A stretch of DNA of 64,000 nt from Pichia kudriavzevii. Taxonomy: Eukaryota; Ascomycota; Pichiomycetes; Pichiales; Pichiaceae. How positions within the stretch are numbered: position 1 is the stretch's first letter; each line of letters starts with the position of its first letter. Both the position numbers and the translations under genes were made by a program. This document shows, one piece after another, positions 8,589 through 17,252 of this stretch. The stretch lies in contig NC_042508.1 of assembly GCF_003054445.1 (NCBI RefSeq), forward strand, positions 558,001 through 622,000, written 5' to 3'. A model generated the notes under the pieces. The model ran no database searches and had not been told where the DNA came from. It worked only from the letters and a program-made list of their open reading frames with translations.

Positions 8589-9986
8589 ATGTCTTTGCAC
8601 ACTGCAGAATCTCAGGTTTTAGAGGCACTCACCTCTTTACGTTCTTCTTCACTAACTCCACATTCGCAACAAAATGCTAGTCAAAATCAAGGTGTGAGTT
8701 TTGGTCTTGGCCAGGGGAATACACCTTCACCAGCCTCTCCCAATAGAAATGGGAACTCCACGCCGCATTCTCCTTCTCACTCCAACTCTCCTGCACACCA
8801 TTCTGTTTCAGCTCCAGAACTTCGTAGGGCTTCCTCAGATGACCAGTCTCCTCCCTCTTCGGCATATTGGGGGACGGTTCTTGTGAAGGGTGAACAACAA
8901 CTACAGCAACTACAGCAACAACTACAACAACAAGTACAACAACAAGTACAACAACAAGTTCATCAACAAGTACAACAAAAAGTACATCAACATCAACATC
9001 AACATCAACATCAACATCAACATCAACAACAACAACAACAACAACAACAATCCTCAAATCAAACTGCTCAGCCACTTTCGAGCGTGTCCATTTCAGATCT
9101 CGTTGAAGCCGCCAACCACGTTGAACAAAAAGTTGAATTAGACACGGAAACGGGGGTTGGAATTGGAATTGGAATTGGAGTTGGCGGTAGAAATTTGAAT
9201 ATATCTGCGAAAAAGTCGCGCAAACGACGCGACGACCGTAATGGCAGTGAAAAATTAGAACAAGGTTTAGAAGAGGAAGAGGCATATGAAGATGAAGATG
9301 AAGATGACGATGACGATGACGATGACGATGACAGTGGCAAGCAACTACAACAACGTCTCCCTGACGTGGGAACGGGCGGAACCGCAATTAGTTCAGGTGA
9401 TAAATTGAATAATGTGGATACGCCAATAATGGAAAAGAATTTCAAAACTACAAAAGTCTCTAAATCTTCAAGAGTCTCTAAATTGGCAAAAGCTCCAAAA
9501 GCTGTAAAGGCTACAAAGATTGCAAAGGCTCCTAAGGCTCCTAAACCTCCCAAGGCTCCTAAGAAAGAATTCCACTGTCCAAACTGTCCAAAGACTTTCA
9601 CTAGGAAATCCAATTTGGACTCTCATTTAATCACACATTCCAATGAAAGACCACATTTATGCAGCCATTGTGGTAAGGCATTTGCAAGGTTGAGTGATCG
9701 TACCCGTCATGAAACCACTACGCATGCTCAAGTGAAGACCTTCCAATGTAGAGGGAAGGCGCTTGAAGGGGATGCCGAATGGGGGTGTGGACATTTCTAT
9801 TCAAGAGCAGACGGATTACGTAAACATTTTAAGAGTTATGCAGGAAAACAATGTCTAGCAGCCTTTCGTGGTTTACCTGCAGATTCAATCACAGCCAATT
9901 CTAGGAATAGTACGGAGGGTAATGAGGAGCTCGACGCCTTTGTGGAAGCTGCTGTAAGAAACGTCCGTGCCCATTGCGGTTGGTAA
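8589..9986 (+). CDS. CRZ-like C2H2 transcription factor 2 with Q/H-rich and H1-like segments
   Basis: A 465-residue protein. Residues about 327-425 carry the same three-finger block as Crz1: FHCPNCPKTFTRKSNLDSHL, CSHCGKAFARLSDRTRH, then the atypical long finger CRGKALEGDAEWGCGHFYSR...DGLRKHF...GKQC. The YSRxDGLRKH element is shared with the gene at 11775 rather than with the Crz1-type gene, so these two look like a CRZ2-like pair. The N-terminal half is low complexity: Ser/Pro-rich, a long Gln tract with a (QH)n block (about 103-155), an acidic run (about 230-250), then a Lys/Ala/Pro repeat (KAPKAVKATKIAKAPK, about 300-325) resembling histone H1 tails. The ATG at 8589 follows a pyrimidine-rich leader. 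Target genes are unknown; RCH1 is the immediate downstream neighbour on the same strand. Confidence 0.85.
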   Translation: MSLHTAESQVLEALTSLRSSSLTPHSQQNASQNQGVSFGLGQGNTPSPASPNRNGNSTPHSPSHSNSPAHHSVSAPELRRASSDDQSPPSSAYWGTVLVKGEQQLQQLQQQLQQQVQQQVQQQVHQQVQQKVHQHQHQHQHQHQHQQQQQQQQQSSNQTAQPLSSVSISDLVEAANHVEQKVELDTETGVGIGIGIGVGGRNLNISAKKSRKRRDDRNGSEKLEQGLEEEEAYEDEDEDDDDDDDDDDSGKQLQQRLPDVGTGGTAISSGDKLNNVDTPIMEKNFKTTKVSKSSRVSKLAKAPKAVKATKIAKAPKAPKPPKAPKKEFHCPNCPKTFTRKSNLDSHLITHSNERPHLCSHCGKAFARLSDRTRHETTTHAQVKTFQCRGKALEGDAEWGCGHFYSRADGLRKHFKSYAGKQCLAAFRGLPADSITANSRNSTEGNEELDAFVEAAVRNVRAHCGW

Positions 9987-10477
9987 TGTTTGGTCAGTTA
10001 CAGATGCAAATTGTTGAACTTGACAAAGATAAGGATAATAAGAAAAATTACAAGAAAAGTAATGAAAATTAACAAATATCGGATATCTCTCGTCCTATAT
10101 CATGAGTGTATCCGTTAAATCAATGACTGTTTTTGTGTCTGTTTTGTCTTGTTTTTTTCCTCTTGATAAAATTTATCCTTTGGTTGAATTTATGCCTTGG
10201 GCCGCCAATACGCGGAGATACGGAGATGCGGGTCTAAGTTGTTTCTTTTTCCAAGACAATGTGAGAAAATTGCAACAATATGAGAAAAGAGCACAAGAGG
10301 AAACAGAAAAACTTGAGCCACAGTACCGGATTCTCCTCGTTTGACTGTTTTGGGTATGAAATTATACACTTGAGTCATTGGAAATCATCACTTTTAAATT
10401 TTATTGATTTTATCTCCTACTCTTCTTTTTTGTATCCCCCTCTATTCTCTCTAACAAGATAAGAACCCAACATAGGC
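9987..10477. other. Intergenic upstream of RCH1
   Basis: Mixed-composition promoter DNA. Short frames here (for example 10102-10344) show no family features. The notable element is a Crz1-type site at 10314-10321. Confidence 0.5.
10314..10321 (-). promoter_or_regulatory. Candidate CDRE (Crz1 binding site) upstream of RCH1
   Basis: GTGGCTCA on the minus strand matches the calcineurin-dependent response element GNGGC(G/T)CA exactly. It lies 157 bp before the RCH1 ATG. RCH1 is a known calcineurin/Crz1-responsive gene in other yeasts, which makes the match meaningful, though one such 8-mer is expected every few kb by chance. Confidence 0.5.
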
Positions 10478-11758
10478 ATGCCAGACTGGGCAAACGTCAC
10501 TGTTGCTACGCCCGTTGAATGGGCATTTCGTCAAGTCGACTCTTTGTTTGTGAAAATACTCCCATCTAAAATACACCACCAACTAAAGAAGATATTTGAT
10601 TTCTTAGTGAGCAAGTGGTTTTTTATTGGGTTGGCCTGCTTCATTGCATTGGCCCACTCGTATCCCAGCGCCACCAATGGTGTCCACATTGACTATTGGG
10701 CTGTGGCGCTCATTTTCTTCATCTCTGGTTTATCGATTCATCGCAATGAGTTGTTACTCAACTTCTCAAACATCCACGCACATATCTCGGTGCTTGTAAT
10801 GTCTTTCCTAATTACATCGTCCATTGTCTATGGCATCTGCTGCGGAATCAAGGCTGCCGGTAATGAAAAAATCGCAAACTGGATGTTGGTGGGCTTGATT
10901 GTCACACATACCTGTCCAACTACAGTCTCCTCAAATGTCGTCATGACTCGGCTGGCCGACGGTAACGTAGCTCTCTGTCTATGCGAAGTCATTATAGGCA
11001 ATATGTTGGGCGCGTTTATAACCCCGGCATTGTCGCAGATGTACTTAACAGGGACTTGGTCCTTTGCAAACCCGGCAAACGGTTCCAGCGTCCAATCTGT
11101 TTATAGGCACGTTATGAAACAGATCGGCTTGTCGGTCTTTGTCCCCATGTTTGTCGGACAGGTGGTTCGATATTTCTTTGAGAAGCAGTGTGACTGGTGC
11201 ATGAAGAAGTTCATATTGAATAAGGTGGGCACCTTTTGTTTGCTACTTATTATGTGGTCCTCCTTTTGTACGGCGTTCTACCAAAACTCATTTACATCAG
11301 TCTCTCATGCTTCGATAATCATGATTTGTTTCTTCAATTTTGGTATTTACTTGTTCTTCACAGTTGTTTGTTTCTTTTACGCACGCCCGCTCTTCATCAA
11401 ACGGTTGTTTCCCCGTGACATTGACAATGATTCATCCTTGGCTTATAAGATCCTCTACAAGTTATTCCGTCCTTTCTACTATTCCAAGAGGGACACCGTC
11501 ACCATTTTGTTGTGTGGCCCGGCGAAAACGGCAGCATTGGGCGTGTCGTTGGTGACGTCGCAATACGGCAACAACAACCCGCATTTAGGCCAGTTGTTGG
11601 TACCCTTGGTGCTATACCAAGCTGAACAGGTCTTCACTGCCGGAATGCTCACCTCCTTGATGAAGAGGTGGGTTCATTATAACGAAGCCACCGATTCCGA
11701 AGAGGAATCCAACGACAAGTTCGACCAAACATCAATACAATCCTTCTCTTCTGTATAA
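10478..11758 (+). CDS. RCH1: Rch1, SLC10A7-type regulator of plasma-membrane calcium uptake
   Basis: A 426-residue polytopic membrane protein of the bile-acid/Na+ symporter-like SLC10A7 branch, close in length to S. cerevisiae Rch1/YMR034C (434). About ten hydrophobic segments are visible from residue 48 on. Family stretches include IDYWAVALIFFISGLSI, the THTCPTTVSSNVVMTRLADGN region and GPAKTAALGVSLV near the last helices. Known role: it sits at the plasma membrane and dampens cytosolic Ca2+ influx, and its gene is induced through calcineurin and Crz1. Here it lies between two CRZ-like factors and has a CDRE-like site 157 bp upstream. Its stop is 16 bp from the stop of the convergent zinc-finger gene at 11775. 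Confidence 0.92.
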   Translation: MPDWANVTVATPVEWAFRQVDSLFVKILPSKIHHQLKKIFDFLVSKWFFIGLACFIALAHSYPSATNGVHIDYWAVALIFFISGLSIHRNELLLNFSNIHAHISVLVMSFLITSSIVYGICCGIKAAGNEKIANWMLVGLIVTHTCPTTVSSNVVMTRLADGNVALCLCEVIIGNMLGAFITPALSQMYLTGTWSFANPANGSSVQSVYRHVMKQIGLSVFVPMFVGQVVRYFFEKQCDWCMKKFILNKVGTFCLLLIMWSSFCTAFYQNSFTSVSHASIIMICFFNFGIYLFFTVVCFFYARPLFIKRLFPRDIDNDSSLAYKILYKLFRPFYYSKRDTVTILLCGPAKTAALGVSLVTSQYGNNNPHLGQLLVPLVLYQAEQVFTAGMLTSLMKRWVHYNEATDSEEESNDKFDQTSIQSFSSV

Positions 11759-11774
11759 TATATATCCTACAATG

Positions 11775-12797
11775 TTAAGCCAACAATTTCTCAATATCTT
11801 GGGTGTCGGTAACCACACTCCTCAAACACCACCGTCCCTGTGGACTCTTCCAATGTTTCCTTAACCCGTCCTTACGTGAATAAACGTGTCCGCACCCCCA
11901 ACGAGTGCCATCATGAACACCAAGACATTTGTAGCTCGTCTTCAAATGTAATGATCGCTCGTGTCGGTTCTTATCACTCCTCCGTACAAACCCCTTACCA
12001 CAGAACGAACAAACATGCGGCTTCACCTTGAGGTGCATACGTATATGTGAATCATGGTTGGACTTACGTGGGAAAACTTTACCACATTCACAACACCGGA
12101 ACTCACCTTTCCCACTGACTCTACCCTTGGCACAGCTACGGCTACGGCTGCCATCCTCGTAGCAAGATTTGGCTGACCCCGTTTCCAAAACGTAGCCATT
12201 AACGCCCTCCTCTTGTTCGGTTCCATTTGCCTCTTCTTCCTCTTCTTCCTCTTCCTCCCCTTCTTCCCCTTCTTCCCCTTCTTCCTCCCCTTCTTCCTCC
12301 CCTTCTTCCTCCCCTTCTTCTTCCCTATCCTCCTCTCTGGCTTCTACGTCTACCGTCTTGGTCCCCTCGTTATGCACACCAACGATATTCTCGGTATTCA
12401 AATACTCATAACCGTCAAATGTGAACTCCCGCACACCAACGTAATCAACAAATCGACACTCATCTGGCATATCGTATACCTCAAACAACGAGTCCATTCC
12501 ATCCTCACTGCATTCAAGATCAGCAACATCGCCAACGTCCTCCTCCAACTCCGGCACACCCATGACCCTCTCTGAGAGAAAAGAGACACCGTCTTCCTCG
12601 ATAGGCTTCCACAACTGCGTGGTCACCACTCGGGCACATAACTCAGCCCCGTGGAATCCTCCCTCCTTGGAGTAAATCTCGTCCTCTCCATATACATACC
12701 CATATCCACATTCACACTCGTACTCGTAGCCACACTCGCATTCTCGGCCGCATCCCGCCTCTTGGCACTCCTCTTGCTCGTATTGAAACATATTCAT
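11775..12797 (-). CDS. CRZ-like C2H2 transcription factor 3, acidic, with Cys-rich N-terminus
   Basis: A 340-residue protein. Residues about 235-325 form a Crz-type triple finger: FRCCECGKVFPRKSNHDSHI, CSFCGKGFVRRSDKNRHE, and the long third finger ending WGCGHVYSRKDGLRKHW...GRWC, most like the factor at 8589. The N-terminus is odd: six cysteines within about 30 residues (CQEAGCGRECECGYEYECEC), possibly metal-binding. The middle is a nearly uninterrupted Glu run with GEEE repeats (about 160-190). All three fingers keep their zinc ligands, so it is probably functional. It is convergent with RCH1. It may be a diverged tandem or dispersed duplicate of the 8589 gene; target genes are unknown. Confidence 0.82.
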   Translation of the reverse strand: MNMFQYEQEECQEAGCGRECECGYEYECECGYGYVYGEDEIYSKEGGFHGAELCARVVTTQLWKPIEEDGVSFLSERVMGVPELEEDVGDVADLECSEDGMDSLFEVYDMPDECRFVDYVGVREFTFDGYEYLNTENIVGVHNEGTKTVDVEAREEDREEEGEEEGEEEGEEEGEEGEEGEEEEEEEEEANGTEQEEGVNGYVLETGSAKSCYEDGSRSRSCAKGRVSGKGEFRCCECGKVFPRKSNHDSHIRMHLKVKPHVCSFCGKGFVRRSDKNRHERSLHLKTSYKCLGVHDGTRWGCGHVYSRKDGLRKHWKSPQGRWCLRSVVTDTQDIEKLLA

Positions 12798-13226
12798 CCT
12801 TGCACAGCATGGCAGCCTGTCTATTGCTTTGCTCGTCAGTGTCCTCCTATAGGGGCATACAGTATCCTTATATACATTTCATGGCCCCCCTTTGCCACTT
12901 CTTCACCAGTGAAAAGCCAGTGATTTCTATGGCTCATTAAAATCGAACTAGTCTGGATTAGGAAGTAAATGGGCACTACAAAGAATCTCTTTAATGTTCT
13001 CATGCAGTGCAATTTAATCTTGCCATATAGGGCAATTTGCTGAATCGCAACCTGTTACCAATTCAATTTATAGAAACCAAAAAGTTAAATTCTTTTTTTT
13101 TTTTTGGAAACTTGTCTACATGATGGAAATATAAAGGTAAAGTAGTGTTATATAATAATAGTAGGAGCAGTAATAATAAGCGTAATAGTAATAATAGTAA
13201 TAATAGATACTTACATCATATTCCAC
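12798..13226. other. Intergenic, zinc-finger gene 3 promoter and ACT1 3' flank
   Basis: AT-rich DNA with a T-run (about 13092-13104) and a TAATAG-type trinucleotide-like stretch (13150-13205) next to the ACT1 stop. No gene seen. Confidence 0.5.
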
Positions 13227-15675
13227 TTAGAAACATTTATGGTGAACAATGGATGGTCCAGATTCATCATATTCTTGCTTGGAAATCCACATTTGTTGGA
13301 AGGTGGATAGAGATGCAAGAATGGAACCACCAATCCAGACAGAGTACTTTCTTTCTGGTGGAGCAATGATCTTGACCTTCATAGAAGATGGAGCCAATGC
13401 AGTGATTTCCTTTTGCATTCTTTCTGCAATACCTGGGAACATGGTGGTACCACCAGACATAACAATGTTACCATATAGTTCTTTTCTAACATCAACATCA
13501 CACTTCATGATGGAGTTGTAAGTGGTTTGATCAATACCTGCAGCTTCTAAACCTAATGCAGAAGGATGGAACAAAGCTTCTGGTGCTCTGAATCTTTCGT
13601 TACCAATGGTAATGACTTGACCATCTGGTAATTCATAGGATTTTTCAATAGCACTGGATTGAGAAGCAGTTTGTAATTCTTGATCGTAATCTAGAGCAAC
13701 ATAACATAATTTTTCCTTGATATCTCTAACAATTTCTCTTTCAGCAGTAGTGGAGAAAGTGTAACCTCTTTCGGATAAGATCTTCATTAAATAATCAGTC
13801 AAATCTCTACCTGCTAAATCAATTCTTAAAATAGCATGAGGTAAGGAGAAACCGGCATAAATTGGAACAACGTGAGTAACACCATCACCAGAATCTAAAA
13901 CAATACCAGTGGTTCTACCAGAAGAATATAATGATAAAACAGCTTGAATGGAAACATAGAATGCAGGAACATTGAAAGTTTCAAACATAATTTGAGTCAT
14001 TTTTTCTCTATTGGATTTTGGATTCATTGGAGCTTCAGTTAATAAAACAGGATGTTCTTCTGGTGCAACTCTTAATTCGTTGTAGAAGGTATGGTGCCAG
14101 ATCTTTTCCATATCATCCCAGTTGGTGACAATACCATGTTCAATTGGGTATCTTAAAGTTAAAATACCTCTCTTGGATTGTGCTTCATCACCAACATAAG
14201 AATCCTTTTGGCCCATACCAACCATAATACCTTGATGTCTTGGTCTACCAACAATAGATGGGAAAACTGCTCTTGGTGCATCATCACCGGCAAAACCGGC
14301 TTTACACATACCAGAACCGTTATCAATAACTAACTATAGAAAACAATAATAGGGGGAATGGTTAAATGTTAGTACGTTGCTTTAATTTTATTTTCCAAAA
14401 TGTTTTCTCCTTTGTTTGTTTGTTTGTTTGTTTGTTTGTTTGTACTGTTTGTTCTGTTTTGTGATTCTCTTCGTAATGGACAAATAAACAAAATCACCAA
14501 GAACGTGAATTGGTCAAAATGAACTATAAGTTAGAAAATGCTTTTTTTTTCTACTGAATAGAAGGAATTGGTGGATGGAATAAAAAATAAGGATAATACC
14601 ACTTTTTGTATTATAGCATAATTGTCATATTTCTCTATTTCTTTTTGTATAGTTGTGAGATTGGCAAACACGGGGGGGGGAACATAATCACAAGCTATAA
14701 ATATAACCACTAAGGAATTGAGAACCCTTGATTACTTTGGTAAAAACAAAGACAATGTATATCTGGATCTTCATCAAATCAATCAAACCAAATAAAAAGA
14801 ATATCTTGATAAGTTGTATCCAGATTAAACTAGTTGATGGTTTGTGTCTGAAAAAGAAATTCTTCATAAATTTTCCTTCAAATATATATGACAGACCATA
14901 TATCATCAAATAAACTATCAATGAATCCATAAATTCCCGTCTTTAACTGAAGAGTCAATTGCCTCAAAATCACGAAAAGATAAAACAAAACACACACACA
15001 AACAAACATACGCGTGAGCACACAACCACCACAAACAAAAACAAACACAGGGAGACCAAGGTATCAAATAGAGAGGAGACAAGGAAAGAAGTTGTTAGTT
15101 AACAAGGAACGGAAAGGGGGGGAATGGTGAAGGTGAAAAAGTGCCGCTTCTTGAGAAAGTCGTCAATGATAAATGACCACCTCAATAACGATAATCCACA
15201 CCTTCAAAGAATCACCACAAATATTCCTTCCTAATTCCATCTCTTTCAAAACCTTGGCAATTTCAAATTTCCAATTGGCACCATCATCGAAAAATAATGG
15301 GTATACATACTGCTGCAATATCGTCTGTAATATAATAAGGGAATCAATGTTAGTATTCATGTTATTTCCATTGTCAAGTTCCAAAAACAATTAGAACCAA
15401 GAGATCCAACAGGGCAATCAAACAAGAGGAGAAGAGGGTGTATGGGTGACTAGACCACGTTCCAGCTGATGGACATAGCAAGGGTTGTCCATCACTATAC
15501 CATGATGAAACAGTACGGTGGAAGTTGCTAGAGTGGTCTTCTAGAGTAATACGATTTTCCAACCTCAATTCCCCCCTCCTTGTATGCAGCCATCCAACAC
15601 GCCCTCCCCGTCGATGGAGGCGCTGCGGAAAGGTGTCATCTGGTCCAGGGGAATATACGTACCGTAAGAATCCAT
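13227..15675 (-). CDS. ACT1: Actin, three exons
   Basis: Exons on the minus strand: 15663-15675 (13 nt), 15311-15324 (14 nt) and 13227-14333, giving 377 residues. The N-terminus becomes [17 protein letters not shown], matching the DDIAAL start of animal beta-actin, and the remainder is near-invariant actin ending SIVHHKCF. Intron 1 (15325-15662, 338 nt) has donor GTACGT, branch TACTAAC (15349-15355) and acceptor CAG. Intron 2 (14334-15310, 977 nt) has donor GTATGT, branch TACTAAC (14368-14374) and acceptor TAG. Phase works exactly (13+14=27 nt). The leader before 15675 is pyrimidine-rich with ACAAACATGG context, as expected for a highly expressed gene. S. cerevisiae ACT1 has a single intron. 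A plain reading without splicing would start at the internal MCKAGF. Confidence 0.9.
14334..15310 (-). other. ACT1 intron 2 (977 nt)
   Basis: Donor GTATGT at 15310-15305, branch TACTAAC at 14374-14368, acceptor ending at 14334. It is long for a budding yeast. It contains a (TTTG)n tetranucleotide tract at about 14409-14442, G9 at 14672-14680 and a CA-rich stretch near 14991-15050. Short frames inside (for example 14688-14930) look random. I saw no clear snoRNA boxes. Confidence 0.85.
15311..15324 (-). other. ACT1 microexon 2 (14 nt)
   Basis: ACGATATTGCAGCA, flanked by TTACAG on its 5' side and GTATGT on its 3' side. It encodes the second and third bases of an Asp codon plus Asp-Ile-Ala-Ala, and is required for the conserved actin N-terminus. 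Confidence 0.85.
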
Positions 15676-16083
15676 GTTTGTAGTTGTAATCTGCTTTGGA
15701 AGAAGGTAGATGTACTAGCAAGAGATGAAATCAGAAAGAAAAGACAATACTTTAAACAAACAACTAGAAGAAGAAAGTGGCCACCTAATTAAAGACAGCA
15801 CAAAACAACATCCACCGTGGAAGCAACATACTCGAATGGAAAACCCACCATAACACGAGCTGCAACTGGAGCGAGGGCAAAAAAAAGATAAAAAATGAAA
15901 AAAAAAAAAAAAGAAAATAGCGGCTGCAATCGAATACTACTATTAACGTATACAAATAACCTCCGAGCCGGATTGTGTACTTGACGAGGGGAGCGGGCAC
16001 TTTGAAAATGATGACAATTTTTTTACTTAATTCTACAGCGCCTGTTGCGCCTTGTTTTTGTATTGGGCAAACGCTGTTTACCA

Positions 16084-16101
16084 ATTGCCGCTTTCGGACA
16101 C
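16084..16101 (+). promoter_or_regulatory. ATTGCCGYTTTCGGACAC motif, third copy
   Basis: It differs by one base (T to C) from the two copies at 8161 and 8197. It lies 409 bp upstream of the ACT1 ATG and 60 bp from an MCB-like palindrome. Confidence 0.45.
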
Positions 16102-16160
16102 GCTAATTTCAAGAAAACCTTCTGTTTAGTCAACAATAAAGAGAAAGCCGGATGGGAACA

Positions 16161-16172
16161 GCGACGCGTCGC
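16161..16172. promoter_or_regulatory. GCGACGCGTCGC palindrome (MCB-like), copy 2
   Basis: A perfect 12-bp palindrome containing the 10-bp CGACGCGTCG element (16162-16171). It sits about 490 bp upstream of ACT1. Confidence 0.5.
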
Positions 16173-16286
16173 TCGCAAAGCGGCTCAGCGAGAAGGGGGA
16201 TGATGGAAAAGGAGAATAAGGGGGCTCAGCGAATGGGGGGTTCCCCTTTTCATTGTAGAAGGTCTATAGTGGTCTATTATAATGTG

Positions 16287-16388
16287 GTGTATAGTATTAC
16301 GGTACTATGGTATTACAGTTTGATGTGTATTAATGTAGTGTATAGTATTACGGTACTATGGTATTAAAGTTTGATGTGTATTAATGTA
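16287..16388. repeat. 51-bp tandem duplication in GTAT-rich tract
   Basis: Units 16287-16337 and 16338-16388 differ at one position (about 16316/16367). Each contains ATTACGGTACTATGGTATTA. The following 250 bp degenerate into GTGTATTNTATTGTA-type and TTATAGTATG-type short repeats. Confidence 0.8.
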
Positions 16389-16691
16389 GTGTATTTTATT
16401 GTAGTGTAATGTATTGTAGTGTATGTAAGAATGTATTGTAGTGTATTATATTATAGTATGTTATAGTATATTATAGTATGTTATAAGTATGTTATAGTTA
16501 TAGTATGTTAGTATGTTAAAGTATATAATAGTTTAATACTGTATTATAATGTATAATCGCATATTACCGTATTTTGTACAATAGAACAATACGGTAGTAC
16601 CGGATTGTTTAGTATACCATAGTACAGTATCGTATTGCGCAATTAATTACGGTATAGAGCTACCACTATTGTGCACATGCAACAGCGCCAA

Positions 16692-17252
16692 TCAACGGTA
16701 CCGAACTTGCTGTCCCTTGGCAGCCCGTTTCTCCATCTTGAGCTGTCTCTTGCTCTTCCCGTCATTACCTCCATCATGGACTCCTTCCATGGCGCCCGCC
16801 GTCGCCCCCCTACGTGGAAGAACCATCCCCAATACCATGCTGGCAACCCCTCTAAGTCGCCATGCAGCGTATCCGGGAATGAGCAACAGTAGATAGTACA
16901 CCTTCATGCTGCCAAAGACGCACATAAGCACATCAATCCCTAAGGTGAGGTATATCACGTCAAACATGTACTCTGTAAGCCCCGGCTGCTGCAAATCCTC
17001 CCCGGCCCTAACCAAAACACGCCGTCCTTCGCCATCAATCTCGTACGTAGGCCTGCCCGTCCTCTCAACAACGTATTGACACCCCCATGCAGGTACACTG
17101 TAGATAAAGTACCATTTTTTACCAAAACTCGGTCTCTTCAACAGAAATAAACACAAGATACACACCGCATTGACTATGAGTGACAACTTATGAACTGAAG
17201 ACAACGTCTCAATGTTCCTGATTGCCCGTTTCTTCTCTGATGCTCCAGCCAT
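16692..17252 (-). CDS. SND2: Snd2/TMEM208, SRP-independent ER targeting factor
   Basis: A 186-residue ER membrane protein. Hydrophobic segments lie at about 25-40, 47-60, 94-112 and 117-143. The C-terminus ends in the basic KSKRQLKMEKRAAKG motif typical of TMEM208/Snd2 (S. cerevisiae ENV10). With Snd1 and Snd3 it directs proteins with central or C-terminal membrane segments to the ER. Other matching stretches are the N-terminal ASEKKRAIRN and RPSFGKKWYF. It lies between ACT1 and YPT1, which are direct neighbours in S. cerevisiae. All three are on the minus strand. Confidence 0.85.
   Translation of the reverse strand: MAGASEKKRAIRNIETLSSVHKLSLIVNAVCILCLFLLKRPSFGKKWYFIYSVPAWGCQYVVERTGRPTYEIDGEGRRVLVRAGEDLQQPGLTEYMFDVIYLTLGIDVLMCVFGSMKVYYLLLLIPGYAAWRLRGVASMVLGMVLPRRGATAGAMEGVHDGGNDGKSKRQLKMEKRAAKGQQVRYR

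Larger units (their letters stand above)
15676..16691. other. ACT1 promoter and SND2 3' flank
   Basis: About 1 kb. From the ACT1 side it holds a pyrimidine-rich leader, a poly(dA) tract (about 15899-15912), the motif ATTGCCGCTTTCGGACAC (16084-16101), the palindrome GCGACGCGTCGC (16161-16172) and a GTAT/TAGT-rich tract (16260-16660) with a 51-bp tandem duplication. No gene was recognised. Confidence 0.5.

Noticed and set aside
8677-9613. Long antisense frames (up to 236 codons) opposite zinc-finger gene 2
   Set aside because: Produced by repetitive codons (Q, H, D, E runs) whose complement stays open; not independent genes.
10102-10378. Short frames upstream of RCH1
   Set aside because: Random-looking translations on both strands in promoter DNA.
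15163-15394. Open frames of 73-75 codons on both strands
   Set aside because: They overlap the ACT1 microexon and its splice signals; translations resemble nothing, while the actin model explains the sequence.
15374-15721. 115-codon minus-strand frame and 70-codon plus-strand frame
   Set aside because: They cover ACT1 exon 1, intron 1 and its leader; composition and lack of family features argue against coding.
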